A DNA stretch of 43,960 nt from Tautonia marina (GTDB lineage: Bacteria > Planctomycetota > Planctomycetia > Isosphaerales > Isosphaeraceae), in contig NZ_WEZF01000032.1 of assembly GCF_009177065.1 (NCBI RefSeq), positions 1 through 43,960 on the forward strand, read 5' to 3'. This document shows, one piece after another, positions 40,262-43,960 of this stretch (positions within the stretch are counted from its first letter, which is position 1; every line of letters begins with the position of its first letter). A program made the translations under genes and the position numbers. Under the pieces are notes generated by a model. It was not told the origin of the DNA and did no database searches. It saw only the letters and a program-made list of their open reading frames with translations.

Positions 40262-43168
40262 ATGTCTAGAAGAATTGCAACTTTGTTCTCTTCGTTTGCT
40301 TTGTTCCTACCTGTGGGTGGGTGGCTATACGCGTCTGCCCTCGATGTACCCGAACCGGGCGAGATCGAGAAGATGAAGGAGGCGGGTACCCACGAGGAGA
40401 GGCTTGCGAGGGCGAGCTGGATGCAGCCTCATCGATTCGACGAAGGGCTCCGGCAACGTGCGTCCTACAAGGTCCAGAAGGCTGGGTTCGAGGCCGGTGG
40501 TCGATCACAACCCCGTCCGGGTCGCAGAGGGGGATTCGGGGGTCCTCAACTGGCGTTCCCGTTCACCAAGGACCCGGAGTTGAAGTCCAAAGGAACCGTT
40601 CGCACGCTGACGGTCCCCATCGAGTTCAAAGACTACCGTGCATCCTTTTCATTGCCTGGTCTTACCCCCTCTCAGATCCACCAGAACATCTACGGAAGCG
40701 GGACTGAAGCGGCGCAGAAATACTTCCCTTATGAGAGCGTGAACGCCTACTACCGACGAGCCTCTCAGGGGCGTGTCGAACTGCGAGGCGATGTGCTCGA
40801 TTGGTTCCTCTTACCGGGAAAACGCGCCGATTATGAACCCGCAGTGGCACCGGAGGGACCGGATCAGAACCTGCAACAGGCCAGGCTGGATTGCCAGGCG
40901 ATCTTCGACATGGTCACTGCTTCGATGGAGGCAGCGGACGATGAGTTCGACTACGCCCAGTACGACAATGACAACGACGGCGACATCGATCTGGTCACCA
41001 TCCTGTACACTGGCCCGCATACGGGGTGGTACGGCTTCTGGTGGGCCTATCAGTGGAACTTCCAGAAATTCGTCGAGGAAGCCAAACACCGGCTATTCGA
41101 CGGAAAGCGGTTGAACCAGTTCGTCTTCCAGTTTGTCAAGACACGCGATAATGGGGCTGACTTCAATCCGCACACCTTGATCCACGAGATGGGCCATGCC
41201 TTCGGCCTCCCCGACTATTACGACTACAAGAGCGGCAAGGGGCCGGACGGCGGAATCGGCTCCCTCGACATGATGGATGGCAACTGGGGGAACCACAACG
41301 CCTTCAGCCGCTGGCTCCTCGATTGGATCGAGCTCGAAGTGATCGGATCGGGGCCTCCCAAAACGGTTTCTCTGGTCGCCGCGGGCTCCCAAGAGCCGGG
41401 CCCGAAGGGGGTTGCGGTCTTCCCGGGACTATCTCGAAGAAATGCTCCAGATCAGGAAATGTTCATTGCGGAATATCGAGCTCAGGTCGGTAACGATGAG
41501 GGAGAAGGATCGATCCCGGGCAGAGGGCTTCTGATCTGGCATGTCGATGCGAGTGTCGACACCGACGAGGACGAATTCTCTTACGACAATTCCTACACGA
41601 ACCGGAAGCTGATTCGCCTCGTCCGTGCCGACTCGCCCGAGGACTTCTGTGAGGGCGAGAGGGCTGGGCCGGACACATTCTTCTCGGTTGGGCAATCCTT
41701 CGCCCCGCCCAGTTCGAACAACTACGAGGGGCTCCCGACGAACGTCTTCGTGAGCGGCCTGCGTGAGAACGATGGCCTGATGATCGCGAGCGTCGGCTTC
41801 CAGCAGGAGCCCGAAGCATCCGGAGACCGGCGGATCACAGGCTCGGAGACGAGGGATGACGTGTCCGGCAGGCTGGCAGTCGCTGCAGCTCGATCGATCC
41901 AGGTCGGCGATCGCTCCCCAGAACCGAGCGGGCAGCCACCGATCGATCTGGATTCTCTGGAACAATTCGATCAGGCGTGTTCGGATGCAAAGGTAGAGGA
42001 GCTTCTCGAAGTCTACTTTCAACTCCGACCGGCTTTCTCCGTCGGTGAACCTTATCCGCCGCAAGTGATGGTCGCAACCCTCGCTGGTAATATCCTCTCG
42101 GGTTTCAAGATCGAGGACAATCCCGAACGAATCGTCTTGCAAGATGAACTCGGTGAGCGGAGGGCGATCCGGAGGGAGGATGTCGATGAATTGCAAGACA
42201 TCGACCTCTCGCGGAAGGTACCCAAGGGTTTCGACGATCAGGTGTGGGTCAATCTGATCGGTTACCACGCGGATCCGGGAAGGATCGGCCAGTCTGTGCT
42301 CCTCGGTCAGACCCTGCTCGTGAACCTAGCCCAGAAGAATGGGAAGGCAGCGGTCGAAGCCTTAGTAAATTATCCTACATATGAGTTTGTTCGAGAGACG
42401 TTCCCCCTTGTCATGGAGGCCTGGGCCCATCAGGATCCGGAGGGCGCGCTCGCCTGGTATATCAACGATCGTGACGGCGGTTTATGGGGAGCCGACAAGT
42501 TAGTCGCGGGAACCAAATTCGCCGAGGAGGTCTTCGAGTCGATCGCGCTGAAGGATCGGGCACGGGCAATCGCCATGGTCGACCAACTCCAAGTTGCGGC
42601 TGATCTCTGGGGTGCGATGCGTGGTGTCCGCAAGTCGACCGAGAGTTTCGGCGGCCCCCTCGACGAGGTTGATCGGCAACTGATGGCTTTGGACACCAAT
42701 GGTGGCAAGCTCAGGGCAATGGCTCGTTTGGGCGGCCCGTTCTATGGCGAGAACATTGTCGAAACCACCGCCTCCAACGACCAGTTCTCGACGTTCGTCG
42801 CTGCCATCAAGGCCGCTGACCTGGCAGGAACGCTCCAAAGCGAAGGCCCATTCACGGTCTTCGCTCCGACGGACGAAGCCTTCGCGCAGCTGCCTGAAGG
42901 CACTCTCGAAGCCTTGCTGAAGCCCGAGAACAAAGAAATGTTGGTTAAGATCCTGACCTACCACATTGTCCCGGGCAAGGTCATGGCCGCTGACGTCGTC
43001 AAGCTCGATGGCAAGAAGGTTGACACCGCCGCCGGCGCCAAGGCGACCATCTGGGTTGACGGGAGCAGGGTCATGGTCGACAAGGCCAAGGTCGTTAAAT
43101 CCGATATCGAGGCCGAGAATGGTGTGATCCACGTCATCGATAAAGTCATCCTGCCGCCGTCCGAGTGA
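40262..43168 (+). CDS. Large secreted M6-type metalloprotease with C-terminal fasciclin domain
   Basis: ATG 40262 follows AAAGGA at about nine bases; the frame is open from 40199. The 968 residues read as: signal peptide 1-26; helical propeptide 30-100; M6/immune-inhibitor-A-like protease about 110-515 with zinc site [11 protein letters not shown] (308-318), Met-turn region SLDMMDGN, and a Ca-type loop [10 protein letters not shown] (235-243); linker 516-560; a domain 590-670 with [19 protein letters not shown]-like text recalling planctomycete haem-associated modules but with no CXXCH; W[11 protein letters not shown] repeat-like helices 700-790; FAS1 domain 830-968 ([34 protein letters not shown]). 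It should be exported, cleave proteins, and attach through FAS1. Codon use near the start is AT-richer than neighbours. Confidence 0.9.
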   Translation: MSRRIATLFSSFALFLPVGGWLYASALDVPEPGEIEKMKEAGTHEERLARASWMQPHRFDEGLRQRASYKVQKAGFEAGGRSQPRPGRRGGFGGPQLAFPFTKDPELKSKGTVRTLTVPIEFKDYRASFSLPGLTPSQIHQNIYGSGTEAAQKYFPYESVNAYYRRASQGRVELRGDVLDWFLLPGKRADYEPAVAPEGPDQNLQQARLDCQAIFDMVTASMEAADDEFDYAQYDNDNDGDIDLVTILYTGPHTGWYGFWWAYQWNFQKFVEEAKHRLFDGKRLNQFVFQFVKTRDNGADFNPHTLIHEMGHAFGLPDYYDYKSGKGPDGGIGSLDMMDGNWGNHNAFSRWLLDWIELEVIGSGPPKTVSLVAAGSQEPGPKGVAVFPGLSRRNAPDQEMFIAEYRAQVGNDEGEGSIPGRGLLIWHVDASVDTDEDEFSYDNSYTNRKLIRLVRADSPEDFCEGERAGPDTFFSVGQSFAPPSSNNYEGLPTNVFVSGLRENDGLMIASVGFQQEPEASGDRRITGSETRDDVSGRLAVAAARSIQVGDRSPEPSGQPPIDLDSLEQFDQACSDAKVEELLEVYFQLRPAFSVGEPYPPQVMVATLAGNILSGFKIEDNPERIVLQDELGERRAIRREDVDELQDIDLSRKVPKGFDDQVWVNLIGYHADPGRIGQSVLLGQTLLVNLAQKNGKAAVEALVNYPTYEFVRETFPLVMEAWAHQDPEGALAWYINDRDGGLWGADKLVAGTKFAEEVFESIALKDRARAIAMVDQLQVAADLWGAMRGVRKSTESFGGPLDEVDRQLMALDTNGGKLRAMARLGGPFYGENIVETTASNDQFSTFVAAIKAADLAGTLQSEGPFTVFAPTDEAFAQLPEGTLEALLKPENKEMLVKILTYHIVPGKVMAADVVKLDGKKVDTAAGAKATIWVDGSRVMVDKAKVVKSDIEAENGVIHVIDKVILPPSE

Positions 43169-43960
43169 TTCTTCGCCTCCAATCGTCCCCTCCTGCTTCC
43201 GGGCCGGAGGGGCGAGATGGATCTCCGGGAGGAATGTCTCGTCCACATGGCCATTGGTCGGATTGCAGTCAATTCACAAAGACTGCGCATAACGCCCGAT
43301 CGGGACTGCACATCTTCGCTGTAGAGAGGGTATTACGGCTTCGAACGTGCTGCTCGCCTCGTTTACCAATGCCCTTCGTCTCGAACGGCGGACGGGTACT
43401 ACAGGACGCCTGAAAAGCAGGCGTGCAGAGCATCGCGTTTCTGTCCGGAACGGCGTGCCCCCGCACATGGTCGCCGCGATCAAACTCAAAAGGCTTCTGC
43501 GTGCGTTGATCTGACAATACGACGTGCCTTTCGAGGTGGCCGCAGCCCCTCGCCGGCGGGATTGGTGATCATGTGGCCGCACCTGATCCGACTCTGAACG
43601 ATTTTCACTCGCGGTCTGTGAATGAGTCCGCCGCAAGGTAAAGAGGAGCCGTTGTTGGTCAAAGGGCTGGTCGGGCTGATCACGACCCGTCCCGATCGGG
43701 CACCCTGCAACGGAAACGGCGCGCCGCCCGCCGGTCGCGGCACGCGATCGAGGGCCGGCGGTCGGGGCCGGCTTCCGACGGCCACCCCGAGATCATCTCA
43801 AGCCGTGTAACCGGCCGCGACGATAAACCCGTTGAAACCGGACCTCGGAATGATCGACCGGCTTCCCTGCGCGGCGGTTTTGCCGGCGGGGGAAGCCACC
43901 GAGGAATCCAAAACGCAGATCCGAAGCGGACTCCGCAAAGGCGTCGGCCAGGGAAGGCCA
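43169..43960. other. Last 0.8 kb, no supported gene
   Basis: Several short frames exist on both strands but none has a ribosome site plus a recognisable motif. A perfect small hairpin, ACGCCTG/CAGGCGT with loop AAAAG, lies at 43406-43424. From about 43640 the sequence is very GC-rich with CGG-type runs. A gene beginning beyond the window cannot be excluded. Confidence 0.5.
43187..43212. terminator. Hairpin after the metalloprotease gene
   Basis: CCCCTCC (43187-43193) pairs with GGAGGGG (43206-43212). It lies 19 bases after the stop. No T tract. Confidence 0.5.

Noticed and set aside
40320-41400. Idea that the metalloprotease is a phage or secretion-system gene
   Set aside because: It has an ordinary signal peptide and M6 signature, and no phage or secretion genes are near.
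43274-43636. 120-codon minus-strand frame in the final region
   Set aside because: Arg/Ser/Thr-rich, no motif, no ribosome site; the neighbouring frames are equally long.

Overview
The window looks like part of the chromosome of a high-GC planctomycete, most likely in or near the Isosphaeraceae. This rests on gene content, not on any marker gene. It holds two formylglycine-type sulfatases, a DUF1080 (3-keto-disaccharide hydrolase) protein, a Tat-exported Gfo/Idh/MocA oxidoreductase, two PEP-CTERM proteins, two fasciclin (FAS1) proteins, a dCache-HAMP-SpoIIE phosphatase, a membrane Ser/Thr kinase and many secreted enzymes. Genes alternate strands often and sit in short operons. I saw no rRNA, tRNA, CRISPR array, prophage or biosynthetic cluster.

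Layout. 0-2.3 kb: minus-strand secreted or unknown proteins and a DUF1080 protein. 2.4-5.6 kb: a redox/stress block with an Rrf2-type regulator divergent from a small c-type haem DUF3365 protein, then a SpoIIE phosphatase. 6.2-9.6 kb: FAS1 protein, acyl-CoA desaturase, N-acetylmuramoyl-L-alanine amidase. 10.1-13.5 kb: Tat-exported oxidoreductase, methyltransferase, secreted glycosidase-like protein. 13.6-15.4 kb: three minus-strand genes, a papain-like (C70/AvrRpt2-type) cysteine protease and two unrecognised proteins, none with a signal peptide. 15.6-18.4 kb: a rearranged stretch with two diverged copies of one leader in direct orientation around a PEP-CTERM gene, a 119-bp nested inverted repeat read through by that gene, and a multi-domain protein with an N-terminal RRHG motif. 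18.7-23.2 kb: orphan RbsC-type permease, SIMPL protein, flippase, CHRD/PEP-CTERM protein. 23.5-30.7 kb: thioredoxin-like protein, two sulfatases (one with C-terminal HEAT repeats) around an MscS channel and a STAS protein. 30.8-33.6 kb: RarA, a secreted methyltransferase and a DUF488 protein. 33.6-38.7 kb: one collinear minus-strand run, modB-modC-membrane kinase-RMD1/DUF155 protein, without modA. 38.8-43.2 kb: a second copy of the 119-bp repeat, KDPG aldolase, an AT-richer patch with an IS66 transposase scar, and a 968-residue secreted M6-type metalloprotease ending in a FAS1 domain. The last 0.8 kb has no gene I can support.

How it fits together. Most genes serve an extracellular, polysaccharide-degrading life: sulfatases, DUF1080, oxidoreductase, glycosidase and KDPG aldolase for sugars; amidase, FAS1, PEP-CTERM and the M6 protease for the surface. 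SpoIIE phosphatase, STAS protein and kinase are pieces of partner-switching and phospho-signalling, though scattered. The most promising undescribed units are the cytosolic papain-like protease trio, the M6-FAS1 mosaic beside an IS scar, the Rrf2/haem pair, the kinase-RMD1 pair behind modBC, and the 119-bp element that has entered a coding sequence.
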